From Hyaloscypha bicolor E (Eukaryota; Ascomycota; Leotiomycetes; Helotiales; Hyaloscyphaceae): a DNA stretch of 64,000 bases. The notes beneath the pieces are model-generated. The model was not told the origin of the DNA, did not search any database, and saw only the letters and a program-made list of their open reading frames with translations. Where the stretch lies: the NCBI RefSeq assembly GCF_002865645.1, contig NW_020194643.1:124001-188000 (forward strand). Reading direction: 5' to 3'. This document shows, one piece after another, positions 1 through 11,349 of the stretch. Position 1 is the first letter of the stretch. Each line of letters starts with the position of its first letter. Position numbers and translations under genes: made by a program.

Positions 1-1011
1 AGAAGCGACACGACACGTACCCCATATTTCTTGTGCAAATATTCGAGCCCTCGAAGATCACCCGGGACACCACTCGCAAGGCCACCACGAAGACTCCCGT
101 ATATATTATCGTTATACATATCTTCAGACGCCGCAGCGGGAGCAGTTTCTCGGAAGTCTAGCATCGTCAGCAACTTGCCCTACACCAAATCCCATCTCCA
201 GTCTCACCTATCGCTTCGTAATTCCCATCGGAATCCCTCACGAGCATGAATCCACCACCTCCAATCCCACTATGTTGCATGCCTTCTCTAATCAGCAAAA
301 TCTTCACAAACACAGACATTTACTCACCGATAACTCCCACACAAAGAGTCGTCCCAACCATCGCATCAGCTGCATTTCCCTTTAAGCACGTGATCAGTCC
401 CAATGTCCCTTCATTCCATCGACATGGAAGGAACCCACCCCTCGTCTGAGCAACTCAATCCCAATCTCACTACATGTCTTACTCTCACTCGATACCGCTC
501 CCAGAGCATCCGTTCCATGCGCAGGGACGGCGTTGACGAGATGTCCGTTCAGTAAGAGCAGCCAGAGGAGACCCCGGGAGGCGTGCCCGATAAGGCCGAT
601 TAAAGGCGCTGTATCACTGTTAATGATGACAGATGTGCAACCAAAGTATTGGAGCTTACCCATCGAGAGAGAACCGTCTTACGTGAGGCAAGAAAGACAA
701 GGAAAGCACGACAGCCTCCCCACTTTTATCTGTGCCACAACGGGATCTCACCTCGGAGACCCTCTTCTCTCCCGGATTGGCTTGAACGTCTTCCTTAGGG
801 CAAGGCTGAGCTGGGGTATGTAAGAACTGCAGATTCGTCCTTGTGGATTTAGTGACGGTTGAGATGTCGTTGAGAGAGGTGTTGTGGGGATTTCAATTGT
901 TTTCGGCGTCGGCGTTAAGATAAGCCAGGCAGAGCAGCCCTGCAGGGATGTGTCAGCAGACCCCGGAACATCGTCACCAGACGCGTCCAGTCGCGTCTCC
1001 CCAAACATCAT
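1..1011 (-). CDS. Gamma-glutamyltransferase, N-terminal part (runs off left edge)
   Basis: Gamma-glutamyltransferase cleaves the gamma-glutamyl bond of glutathione at the cell surface or in the vacuole. Visible exons are 752-1011, 660-677 (18 nt), 439-616, 328-379, 208-282 and 21-157; the first 20 bases of the window are intron. Joined they give about 240 residues: a basic cytoplasmic tail, a short hydrophobic anchor (LLWLLLLNGHLVNA), then the family signatures GAVSSESKTCSEIG, GGNAADAM, SGIGGGGFMLVR, FRETAP and GLASGVPGDLRGLEYLHKKYG. The catalytic threonine and the small subunit lie outside the window. The frame is open across all junctions, so the gene looks intact here. The 5' end is uncertain: ATG at 1011 or 1008 is the only in-frame choice without a further intron, and a good acceptor near 815 allows a different first exon. 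Confidence 0.85.
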
Positions 1012-1061
1012 TCCCCCCCCCCCCCCCCTACTTGAAACCTATCGAGTCAACAACAGCCAAG

Positions 1062-1726
1062 ATGATCAGAGCGTTCGTAGATCTCACGAAGACCTCGAGC
1101 AATGATGAACGTGATGTCTCTGACGTTGAATGAACTCCTTTTCGATCCGTTGCTTCAAGTCAGCCACGAATCAACACACCTCCTTCTCAGACTCTAAGCA
1201 ACAAACAGACATCAGTCGTGCGTTGTAGAGGGCTATCGATGTTGCGCCCGAGGGGACGGTGCGGTGGATCTTGCAGATGGTTGCTTGCCATAGCAGCAAC
1301 ACTAGAAACATTGTTCGGTTGTGGCAGGGTGTGCCTGTGATGGAGGCATCATTGCCCCATGGTGATACGTCGGGCGAAGAGGCGGAAAGCTGTGAAGGGC
1401 TGATAAGGACGATGGTCAAAGGAGTGAGAGAGAATGTCGATGAACACGACTCCGATCAGGAGGCCGAGTCCAAGCTTGAGAATTTTGACGGGAGAGATTT
1501 AAAAGAATGGAAAAGATTTATACTGCGAAACTATTCAAAAACAGGAAAGCGGGCCAAGAAAAAAAAGATCTTTGGAATCAAAGGGGGCTGCCCGAAGATC
1601 CACTTGCCCTTACTCGGGATGGTAAGGACGCAAGACCCAGCCCGCACAACTTGTGGGATATTTTCTGTCCAGGTAGCAAGACGGAGGAGAGCTGTAGATA
1701 GCATAAATGTATGCATACTATTTTAA
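1062..1726 (+). pseudogene. Decayed relative of the Cys/His-repeat protein at 13.3 kb
   Basis: An ATG at 1062 opens MIRAFVDLTKTSSNDE, which resembles the start of the gene at 13307 (MNSRVIDLTGDSSDIE). A second matching block at about 1204-1330 reads ISRAL-stop-RAIDVAPEGTVRWILQ, comparable with the STALKRAIESMSHDRLKTLV helix of that gene. An in-frame TAG sits where the intact gene has lysine. After this comes an acidic then lysine-rich stretch up to 1726. I see no convincing copy of the Cys/His repeats downstream. I read this as a dead or fragmentary family member; the similarity is short, so the link is tentative. Confidence 0.35.
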
Positions 1727-3921
1727 AAATTTCTAAGGTTACTGACTCGTAATTTATTGTGAGTTACACTTTTGCGGCTGCTTCCCGCTGCGAACCCGGA
1801 AATACATGGAGGTGTTGCAAAAGCAAGTTGACCGAAAAAAGGCTGCATGTCGGCTCCGCACACTCCCCTCACGAATCCGGTCTGGTCAAACCGCAGAAGA
1901 ATTTCAATCGAGATGCAACGCGAAAGCAATGTGTAATTGGCACCAATGTAAGGAACCCAACCCCGACGTGTCTTAAGATACTAACCATCTTCGAAAGATA
2001 AATACACGGTGCCAAACATAGACAACCGATTTACCGACGAGAACAAAATGACTCCGACCCACCGAAGGCTACATGAGCCCGTAGTGATCGGAGACCGAAT
2101 GAGCAAGGTCGCATTTCAACCCAACACTATGTTGAAAGCCCGCTCTGCGTAAATTGCGGGCAAAGGTCAATCCTGAGGCAGAGGGGTGGTGCAGTTGGCG
2201 CAATGGTAAACGAAGTATTTTCTGCTGTCTATACGGACCTAGGCTAACAAGTTTATAGGAGAAAAGATTCCTACAGTCCTACTGTTATCGCCTTAAAATA
2301 CGGTGAAACCTACCGTGGCACTTATGCAGGTTTCCTAGATAACCCTTTATAGTTCTGAATACTTTGGGGTCGCCATGGAAGTACCCCGTCTGCAGATGGT
2401 TCTAAAAGAATGCAGCATCTGGGACACTCGACGACCTCCCAGAGTGTGCATAATGCGGAGAGATTTCAATCCTCCAAAACTGTAGTTTGCATGACGGCAA
2501 GCTGTCTCCTACCTCCCATGTTGGAAATGTCTGATATTCCTACAGAGAACTACCAAATTATCGACGAGGAGGCCTCGATTTTGGCAGACTACGACGAAGA
2601 TTTCTACGGCAGTTACGAGAGCATGAAAGGACCCCAAATACGCATCTGGATTCCTCTGGGGTTATTGCGAGTGCGAGATCTCAGATCCGTAGTGCATGGC
2701 AACCGAGCACCGCACCAAATCGACGACGCCTAAGGCCAAAGAAATGAAAAGAAAAGAAACGGAAATTGACTTCGAATACCGAAAGGCCCCCAAAGAAAGG
2801 GACGCGGCGGGCTTTGAGTAGGTTGGTAGTTAGAAAGTGGTGATGTGCTAAATGCCGATACGGGTCTGTTCTATTGTATATCTTGTCTTGCAATGCGGTT
2901 CGGTTCACTTGGAAGAATGTATACGCTTTCCTTCCCCTGTGAAAGCATTCTATTTCTGGAGTGGTATGCATGCCTTCTTACTTAAAGAATAGCAACTACG
3001 TTGAGGTGCACAGTGTGCAGCCCGTTGTTTACTTGTGACACTGTTTTTGAGAACTTGTATTCGGATACTGCGAGATCATTCTGAGTATTTAATGCCAATC
3101 GCCGCCGTGTTGTACATGCTATATATATGTCGAGTCTGTAAAATTTAGTCAATTCCTCAAAAACATAATAGTGGTAATTCCATGACTGCCCAACTTGAAT
3201 AATTGAACATCGGAGACACCATTTAGTTTGCCCACGACTTCCATTTGGTGACAATTACCGAGTAACGCACAAGGACTTGCTTGTTTACAATATCCGTGCA
3301 ATAATTTGAGTAATACGGAGGGGAATGACTATTCGGAACTCGAACCCTGCCACTAATGGGTCCGCAAAGTAAGAACAATAACGTTCATTGGTAGTAAAGA
3401 CATCTCGTTCAACGGAATATATAGCCCATTGGTGTTTGAAGGGAAAATAGTTTTGGAATTCAGCTCATCCCACCAAAACTCTCCTGACTTCGCCGTAGAT
3501 GGTGTTCCATTTTTGATTTCGAGCCAAAGGATGTTAGGTACATCCGCACAAAGCTGTGTCCTTCTAACCATCTTCAAGCAGTATCGGAAGGCAAGGATGT
3601 ACCAAAACAATCCATACATCCCCTCCAAGAATAGCTGTCTTTCAAGGAAACGTAGAGAAATCGCCTGGATAAATTGACATGCCACTTAGCCAGACACATT
3701 GAAGAGATTAGCTAATCTAAGAAGGCGAAACGTGGAGTGAATTTTCCTTTTAGGTACTCGAATAACTTGCTTAGTCTTGCATATTAGCATTTTCAAATAC
3801 CGTGGCAAGATAAGGGCAAAAACGCACCGGCAGGGGAGCTATGGGGTTGAGTTCCAATGTGCTGAACGTGGAATATTATGACGCAACTTTGCTTGCGCGC
3901 AATATGGTGCGTCTTTTCAGC
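1727..3921. other. Intergenic stretch, no supported gene
   Basis: Only short open frames on both strands, none with a recognisable family motif, signal peptide or plausible splice chain. The plus-strand frame around 2410-2733 contains an acidic stretch (DEEASILADYDEDFYG) but nothing assignable. Confidence 0.5.
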
Positions 3922-4763
3922 TCAACGTGTCGAGGACTTTTTCTTTTCATTTTCATTCAGCCTTTCGAGAGCTCTTTGGCACTCCTGGAGGCCGTGGCGG
4001 CTCATTTCGGGCGGGAAGATCAGGCGGATTCTATAAATCCGGGATTGTGTTAGCATCGGATGGCTTTTACTGAGGGAACATTGACGGTGGGAAAGTCATA
4101 GGAGCTGACTACGCACGCTGTAGCAATTGATTGTGTTGAAAGGGTGGACCTCTTGCCCAACTGCATCATTTTCATTGCTTCAGTAGTAATCCGTACAAAC
4201 ATATCTAGGTAACAATCAGCTCTCAGATCAGCGCATTCCAAGCCTGGTATGTGTTCATCTCTGAACGGGGTCGATCTGACTGACCGTTGATAAAATCGTT
4301 CATGATTTGCATCGCCAGGTTGCTGATACTTTCATCAGGACTGTGGAATTCCTTGACTGCGATGAGGATTAGCCTTGACTCTATTATGGTGAGAGCATGA
4401 CTACACATGTAATCACCTTTATAAATGGCCCTTTTGTAGTTGGCCAGCCCTCTCTCTTGTACCCTCTTTGCCTTCCTTCTTTTGTTTGGTACGGACCGTG
4501 GCCTTGTTGCTCTTCGATATGAGGTTGACTTGGGCCAGTTGGCTTTCGGATGAGCCTTGGAAAGTCGGGAATCTTTTGGACTATCGTTAGCAACACGCTC
4601 CCAATTCAGCTGTGAAGCTGATAAGTCTCCGGATTTGCCAGGAGAGATCGAGGGGTGGCAAGATGTGTTGCAAGTGCGAGGATAAGGGTTTGAGGTAGAT
4701 AACGCACCGGAAAGTCGAGTGGAACGACGACGTGCTTGGTCTGAATCTTGTCGGTGGATACAT
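3922..4763 (-). CDS. Divergent histone H2B-like protein (five exons)
   Basis: Exons 4708-4763, 4417-4580, 4285-4356, 4117-4204 and 3922-4030 join to 489 nt, or 162 aa. Introns are GT-AG of 127, 60, 80 and 86 bp; the first and last end with TTGCTAACG and TGCTAACAC branch sites. Residues 20-70 form a basic tail (NKRRKAKR). Residues 67-151 follow the H2B histone fold without gaps apart from the first helix: AIYKVKEFHSPDESISNLAM (alpha-1/alpha-2; canonical H2B has IYKVLKQVHPDTGISNRAM), FVRITTEAMKMM, KRSTLSTQSIATAIRLIFPPE (canonical [21 protein letters not shown], split here only by a junction), and an alpha-C helix SRHGLQECQRALERL. The lysine ubiquitylated in canonical H2B aligns with Arg150. Divergence is far above that of ordinary H2B, yet the frame is clean over five exons. 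It could be a histone variant or another H2B-fold nuclear protein. No H2A partner was found beside it. Confidence 0.8.
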
Positions 4764-6208
4764 ATTAGTGTATGGCACAGACAAAGAACCAGAAGGACAA
4801 ATTCAGGGTACCTGGTACTTGACACCGGCCTTTGTGTATTTCAAGGTTGCACCTTGCACAAGTGCCATTGTCATTCGCGTCAAACCCAAGAAGGTTCTGA
4901 CCAGCGATAGCATGGGTTGCCATGGTGCCAAGAAGATCGAAGTCCCCGTTGTTGGTGCCTAAATTGGATATCCACAGTGTTGAGAAGGGCAGGCGGGGAC
5001 ACAAAGAAGTAGCTACTTGGGAGAGGAAGTATCGTATATCGAATGTTTTGCACAGGACTTTGCCTTCAACAAGAGACATGAGGAGGATGAAAAAGGGACG
5101 AGCAATCTACCTTCCACGAATCGGCCGGCTGTAACTGTTATCATGCTTGCAGGCGCCTCGAAACTAGATAATACGCCTCTGACAACCTTTTTCCTGAGGG
5201 GGCGCAAGAAAATAGGCATCCTCATTGGTGATTTCGCCCTTGTTCATTCATGTGGGTTTCAATTTGTGATGTCTCACTAGCCAGGCTTGTGATCCACCGA
5301 GAAAATCCAACAAGGAGCGAGGGCATTGAGAAGTATTCAAAACTTCCTGTTGGCGTGTCGCTTGGAAAATCTATGTATCTTGATCGACAGGTTCTGAAAC
5401 CTCGAGAAAACAGGGAAAATGTCTCCACCAGTGCTCATAAAAGCGTAACCGTGTATCCACATGCTTGACTGGGAGGAAAGCCACTTGCCTGACATTGCCT
5501 TCACACCGCCATTGTGGCTCAGGAGTCTAAAAAGCAACCTGGGTTGTGTAACCGTGAACTCAAAGATATCAGATACAGATTACAGACAGTTGCATGGGCT
5601 GTGCTGGTGGCATATGAACAACCACAATGGTCAGCCACCGGCGGGGTTCGCGTGCAAGGGGCGCCAATTGATTGGCCAGGGACGAAGTCGGGTCGGCGTG
5701 CTTGTATCCGTATTTAAGATCGTCCTTTGGATTCCTTGCCTGCACCCAGTCCGCTTTGGCCAGATAGTGACAGATACAGACGGGCTGGGCGTGGACAATT
5801 TCTTTCCGCGTTTCAGCGACGCCATCTTGGTTGTCACATGCCACTTGGGAAGTCTAAAAACAGATTACAGCATATGAGATTGGTGACCTGTTTGTATCTT
5901 TCTCAAGCTTTGTACGCCGTGCTCTCGTATCCATCAGCATACACGTGAAATTCGCAAAGGTGTGGCAAGCTAGGCAAACAACAACGACCCTGTCAGGAGT
6001 TCCGCCGATCTCCTCCAGGAATAGCCTCCACAGCTGGGCGAAGGTCAGAAATCAAAAGCGCCACTTTGACCGATCGTCAGAAATTACCTGAACCTCAAGC
6101 ACGATCAACTGGGGGTCGCCTGCATTGCCACCGTTACCAACTCAGTTGACACCGACATTCAAGATTCTAAACAACAATACACAGAATTACTTTCTCAGCC
6201 AAAACAGT
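4764..6208. other. Intergenic stretch, no supported gene
   Basis: Promoter side of the H2B-like gene and of the gene at 6209. Several frames of 60-140 codons exist on both strands, but none shows a family motif or convincing splice structure. Confidence 0.5.
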
Positions 6209-8182
6209 ATGCTTCGAGGCACATCTCGCTCTCCGTCACCTATAATCGGCGTAACCACCCGCCGAACAATGCAGAATGGGCGCCCCGTGTCGCTTGGAAT
6301 ACAAGGCAACGGCAATCGAGAGCGATCGGGTTCGTTTCCCGCAGCAATACGCACTGGAAGCTCTGAGTTGTCAGCGAAGAGTACAGAGAGATCCCCATCA
6401 GCAGATGTTGGCGGTCGATGTCCTCAGAGCAATTCAAGCTCACCACTGCCTCAGCCCATGAATCCAAGCAGAAGCAAAGAGGCTGTCTGCCCAACTACAT
6501 TCCGAATCCAACCACACCTACAATTAAGGGAAGCGCAGCAGACCAACGAGAATCGTGGAACGGTCGACGAGCTAGTATACCACTCTGCCAACTCCTTGAC
6601 AGCGGTCCATTCTGACGAGGACTTCACCTTTTTTGGAGATGTGCCTCGGACGACAATCGTGATAAAGTGGATGAGGTATTATAAGTACCATCCAGGTGTC
6701 GACAAAGCGACAGACAAAATACGCCGCGACAAATTGAAAGCGCACCTCAAAATCCCTTCGGGAAATGGACAGAGGCTTGGGCAATTTATCATCAACAAGT
6801 TCAACAACTTCAGGAAGTGGGGGTATCTATACTGGGACGGCAAGGACCACGTTGTATATTGCCCCTCTACGGATGCATGGTTAAGCCCAACTTGGGACGG
6901 ACAAATCGAGCGACAACAAACTTCAATACCGCCAGAGACTCGATCTCCAAATACTCTAGGAGGATCAAGAAAAAGACAAGCTTCTACAAGGAGATCACAA
7001 CGGGAGAAACGCCAAAAGGCGACGAGCCAGAGAATGACCACGCCGCCTGTTACAACGAAACCCACACCTTCGAACGAATCTAGAGAGCTGGATACACTCT
7101 CATCTCCTCGCTCAGGCCAACACCCGTCTATGATGAACGAGCGTCCCAGTTGCGGAGACTATGGCTTCGGGTCCGGAAATGGTCCATCATTCTATGACAA
7201 TCAAAACAACTCACAAAACCGAACCCAGGCGAATCATTTTGGAAGCAAGCAAAAGAGGACTGGCTCGTGGGGTGAAATCAATCTTCCCGTTGATGGTTCA
7301 ACAAATCATCCCAGCGCGGCTGCCGCAGCACCAAATATCCGGACGACAGCAATGGAAGGGGCTTCAGAAGGAGCAAACCTCACACAGCTCTCCAGCCTGT
7401 CGAATGGTGGTGTCATAGGCGTAGACAAGTTCGGAAACTATCCGCAGCTTCACGGCAGAGACCTGGCGCCAAATCCCGAAGAACTTTCTGCACGGCTGGA
7501 GGCTATTAATCCTCAGTCCATTTCCTGTATGACAAACGGCAGTTCCAGCTCCGATCAACTTTCTAGCTCAGCAAAGCACGTGGGCGCTCTTGGACGTCTG
7601 AGGGCGGAGGAAAAATCATGTCTCAGGTTTTTGAGGGAAAGTGTCAAAGAGCTGGATAGTACCAGAGAAAAGCACAACAAGCTGTGCCAACAATTTGAAA
7701 GACTGAAGGACGAATTTAGAGTCACTTTGCAATTCGTCGAGCACAAAAGCAGGCGTCAGAAAGAGGTCGCTCCTTCCACCCCTCTTGGTGCAGTCGAATC
7801 AATCTTCGTCGAGCGTCTCCAAGATGTCCTTCAGAATGGCATGAAGAAGAAAAACTTCCTCCGTGCGAAGCAAGAAGAGAAGTCCAGCTTGGAAACCCAA
7901 ATTGCGGAAGCCGCTGAAGCAAAATCTAACCTGAAGTCTGGCATTGCTGCCAAAAGGATCGAACTTAAGCAGCTTCAGCGAGATATCAAGGAGGCGCTCA
8001 AGGCGAGTGCGAAATTGGATATGTTTGCAGGGAAACTTAGGATTTTGCTGGATAACTGTAAGGATCCAGGTGGCTGTTCTAAGTCCGGGACAACGTCGCC
8101 AGTCGAATCGGTGCCGGAGTCAGTTTCGAGTCAGATCGATGGAGTGGATCTGCTCAGTGAGGCAGATGAACTGAGCGAGTAG
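6209..8182 (+). CDS. Unassigned 657-aa protein with a conserved-looking core and C-terminal coiled coil
   Basis: I do not recognise the family. ATG at 6209 is the first in this frame; the frame stays open to TAG at 8182 with no need for introns. Residues 1-130 are Ser/Pro-rich and low complexity. Residues about 136-230 form a compact block rich in aromatic and basic residues (FFGDVPRTTIVIKWMRYY, LGQFIINKFNNFRKWGYLYW), which looks like a folded, possibly winged-helix-sized domain. A basic cluster after it (RKRQ...RRSQREKRQK) would serve as a nuclear localisation signal. The middle is Gln/Asn/Ser-rich. Residues about 462-617 are highly charged with heptad-like Leu/Lys/Glu spacing, a coiled coil. 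I infer a nuclear structural or regulatory protein; nothing supports an enzyme. Confidence 0.7.
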   Translation: MLRGTSRSPSPIIGVTTRRTMQNGRPVSLGIQGNGNRERSGSFPAAIRTGSSELSAKSTERSPSADVGGRCPQSNSSSPLPQPMNPSRSKEAVCPTTFRIQPHLQLREAQQTNENRGTVDELVYHSANSLTAVHSDEDFTFFGDVPRTTIVIKWMRYYKYHPGVDKATDKIRRDKLKAHLKIPSGNGQRLGQFIINKFNNFRKWGYLYWDGKDHVVYCPSTDAWLSPTWDGQIERQQTSIPPETRSPNTLGGSRKRQASTRRSQREKRQKATSQRMTTPPVTTKPTPSNESRELDTLSSPRSGQHPSMMNERPSCGDYGFGSGNGPSFYDNQNNSQNRTQANHFGSKQKRTGSWGEINLPVDGSTNHPSAAAAAPNIRTTAMEGASEGANLTQLSSLSNGGVIGVDKFGNYPQLHGRDLAPNPEELSARLEAINPQSISCMTNGSSSSDQLSSSAKHVGALGRLRAEEKSCLRFLRESVKELDSTREKHNKLCQQFERLKDEFRVTLQFVEHKSRRQKEVAPSTPLGAVESIFVERLQDVLQNGMKKKNFLRAKQEEKSSLETQIAEAAEAKSNLKSGIAAKRIELKQLQRDIKEALKASAKLDMFAGKLRILLDNCKDPGGCSKSGTTSPVESVPESVSSQIDGVDLLSEADELSE

Positions 8183-9647
8183 AGTGATCTGGATTCTGAC
8201 GATGTGTGTAGCTAGATTGAATTGTTGTTCTTGCGATGGTAACCAGTATTTTTTCTTGATCGTAAGATGACAGACGGAAAAGAAAGCCATGTATTCAATT
8301 CCATTTATTTTCGTAGATAGCTCCAGCAGTCATAATTTGTTTTGCCAAAGACAACTTTTCAATTCACTATTCCTTTAGAAGAAGTCGAAGGCGCTCTACG
8401 CTGTGCACCAAGTCATGACTACACTCTAGGAATGTATACTGAGCTTCAAAGTGATAACGAAGTATGTGCAAGGTAAATATCACGTGACCACACCCATCAC
8501 CTCTTTGTCTTTCCTTGTATTTGGGCTATTCCAAAGCTATAGCAACAAGTCCATGTATTTGAAAAGAACCATAGTTTTGTTAGCATACTGTGTATTAGTT
8601 CAGGAGGTGCAATTACATTAGACATCACTTTCCATCATTTACCGCACAAGTGTATAATACGCCGCGTTACTTTACAGGGTATTTAGGATCTAATTTCTCT
8701 GGCAGAATCGAGGGCTGTTTGCTCTAAATTACACGAAAAATGAACTTACTATTCATTGTTTCTGCTTAAACTCCGAGATGTTCAAATTTGTTTTTGTATA
8801 TACTTCTAGAAACCGCAGCCGATGTCGTTAAAATACACGGCCGTGTTTTGTACATACGCAGTTTATCTTATACGTGAGTTAGATATCTTCTTTTTGAAGT
8901 CTCTTTTCTTTCCCTAAACCTCACTATCGTGCCTTCCCAGGGGTGTGGATAATGGCAAGCACGAGGGCCCAAAGCGCTTATGAGAAAATACATCACTAAT
9001 AATATTATATTGACGAGTAATATAATGTAACGAGGCGGGAACACGGTTTGGATGGCTTGCTGAAAAGTAATCATTTCATATAAGATGAATTTTGTGGAGT
9101 CTGTGAGCTGTGTTCATTGTGCGGGGCGAAGGAACAGCAGCGCGACGTCCCTTTACGAACCCTTGAGATTCCCGCCCTGAAAGAACTGTAGCTCAAACTG
9201 GGATTTAACACAGAGGGAAAATTCTTTTTATTCAGGGACCTAGACCAAGACGGCAGCTAGTTTTGATGGTGTGATGCTCTCTAGGCCCGCAGCGGTCAAT
9301 GCTTAGCTCTGCTTGAAGGTGTATTTTAGCCGCCTTACGAAAATATGGCGTGAAGGGAAGATATAATCGAAGGGAATCAAATCACATGAAGCAAGGGCAG
9401 CGATACGCAATAGAAGTCGAATGGCATCATCGAAGAATATTTGGTGGAGAACGGAAGCTCGATTGAAGGAACCTGAATTCTCTGCTGGTTGTAATTATAT
9501 AATGCAAGTCACCCCTCGAGCGAGGAGGTCACCGCAAAGCGCACATGAATAATGAAGTCCTTGATCCTATTTCGCTTTCCAATTCATGCAACCTTCGTTG
9601 CAAATGCATTATCCTACTCCGTCTCATTATCCGCTCCCACAAATCAT
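8183..9647. other. Intergenic stretch between convergent genes
   Basis: Contains the 3' ends of the gene ending at 8182 and of the minus-strand gene ending at 9648. It is moderately AT-rich. I see no gene, RNA or repeat in it. Confidence 0.5.
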
Positions 9648-11349
9648 CTACAAACCAACGGCAGCAGCCAGAACCGCTGCAACAACGGCGAACAAGCCCA
9701 TCTCAAGCCTCCCAGCAGCTCCGGTATACGTAACCAGCGTCCCATTGTTCATGCTCGTGGGGTAGCCCTTGCTTGTCGGGCTTGCGCTGGGCAAGTACTT
9801 GATCGACGTTGTCGGGTATACGGTCTCAGCAGCATGGACATGCGAGCTCGCAGCCGTCGCCGTAACGTAGTACTCGGTCGCAACTTCCGTGTACGCGGGG
9901 CAAGTCGACAGAGTGTAAGGAAGGCAGGTCTTGCAGGGCACGACGACGGGTGGCGAAGAGGTGTAGGTAGGAGGAGGCGAGTGGCAGGATGTCACGGAGG
10001 CTGTAATGAAGTCCTTGTAGGTGACGCCCGCGCTGGAGAGCGCACACGAGTAGCAGGGGTAGCCGGGCATGTCGGTGTTCCAGATTGGCTTGTTGATGGA
10101 GGAGCAAGTTGATGTGATGTACTCGGTGATTGTCTCGGTCAAGTCGATGGTCTTGCAGTTCTCGATGATCTCGATGACAATGATGACTTCAACACCGATG
10201 ATGTAGACTTCGGGAGGAGTTGGGGTCACATATGGGCCAGGGCAGAACGTTCTGTTTTCATCAGTAATCTGTCCTGGTATTTGTGGAAGAGGGAGACTTA
10301 CGTTGTCGACCCTGTAGTGGCAGTCACCACCTTTGTGGAGTAGTTACCATAAGGAGTTGAGGTCGGCTTGGTGGACGAAGAAGAGGAGCCGCCAAGAGGA
10401 GGAAGACAAGTTCCATCACCAGCCGGACGACCAGAGAGACACTTGCAGCTGATGGAGCAAGCATCATCCCCAACACCGTTGTTCTTTCCATCATCGCATT
10501 CCTCGCCAAATGCCTTCTCCCAGACACCGTTTCCGCAACCAGCTGGTGTGGCGCCGCGGCTGATGATGTAGGGAAGTCCGATGGTTCCGTCACCGAAGGT
10601 CTGGGAGCCGACACCAATGATGTCTTGAGCGATGGCCAAGGCCTGGAAACCGTTGACTCCAACGGATGGGTAGACGGAGAAGGCTTCGTGGACACTGCAG
10701 CTCCAATCTGAGAGGGCAGCATCATCGAGCGTGCCGAGAGCTGGGGAGGAAGCGACGATGTGGACTTTGTTGTAGCAGTCGAGGTTACCGCGGACTTCAA
10801 AGTCACCGAAGTAGGAGAGGGCGTCTACGGTTGCGGTGTCGACGGAGTCGTAGTAGCAGGAGAGGGCGAAGTAGAGACCGGTTTGGGATTGTCCAGTTGA
10901 GGTCTTGCCTGATGCGGCGAATCGGATGGCGTTGTCGATCAGGGTGACGGCTCCGGCTTCTCCAGCATTATCATGGTAAGAGGGATCGGTTCCTGGATGA
11001 CATCAGTCTCGTTGTCTCTAGGTCAAGGATTGTGTGCGAGGTGCATACCGATCAAGACAATGTTACCCTGAACGGCTGGACCCCAGACCGTGTTGGTATC
11101 GTGCAAGAAGGTAATGTCAGTTGGGTCAGTTGCACAAGTTGGGTCAGCAATAACGATGGCCTTATAGGCAGCAAAGTCGGCTGTGGTCATGCCAGCCCAT
11201 TCAGCTTCAGTGACCACCTTAGCTGTGTATCCAAGAGTGGTTGTTGCTTCCAAGTATTCATCGAACTTGAAGGTGTCGACGAAGAGAAGATCTTCTGCTA
11301 CAGCAGAGGTAGCAAGGCCGGCCATCAGGCCCATGGTAGAGAACTTCAT
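9648..11349 (-). CDS. GPI-anchored, cysteine-rich secreted surface protein
   Basis: Exons 11049-11349, 10302-10992 and 9648-10251 (introns of 56 and 50 bp) give 531 aa. Residues 1-18 form a signal peptide (MKFSTMGLMAGLATSAVA). The N-terminal part contains an alpha/beta-looking segment (LLFVDTFKFDEYLEA...YKAIVIADPTC). A middle block CGNGVWEKAFGEECDDG followed by CSISCKC resembles the cysteine-rich 'CGDG..EECDDGN' repeat (DUF4215 / Myxo disulfide repeat type). The C-terminal third is Ser/Thr/Pro-rich with CxxC pairs and ends in a hydrophobic tail (LFAVVAAVLAAAVGL) after a small-residue site, as expected for GPI anchoring. It is probably a cell-wall protein of unknown activity. Both junctions restore the frame exactly. 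Confidence 0.85.

Noticed and set aside
1013..1028. Poly-C tract, with others near 25880, 43490 (G) and 45711
   Set aside because: Simple homopolymers without associated structure; noted only as possible sequencing-error sites.
2187..2198. TGGTGCAGTTGG, a good tRNA A-box match
   Set aside because: No GGTTCGA-type B box and no cloverleaf stems within the next 100 bases.
3353..4000. Search for an H2A-like partner next to the H2B-like gene
   Set aside because: No FPVGR, AGAPVYLAA or related H2A block in any frame on either side.
4732..4962. Plus-strand open frame overlapping the H2B-like first exon
   Set aside because: Overlaps the better supported minus-strand gene and shows no motif.
9552..10112. 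186-codon Arg/Ala-rich plus-strand frame
   Set aside because: Antisense shadow of exon 3 of the GPI-anchored protein.
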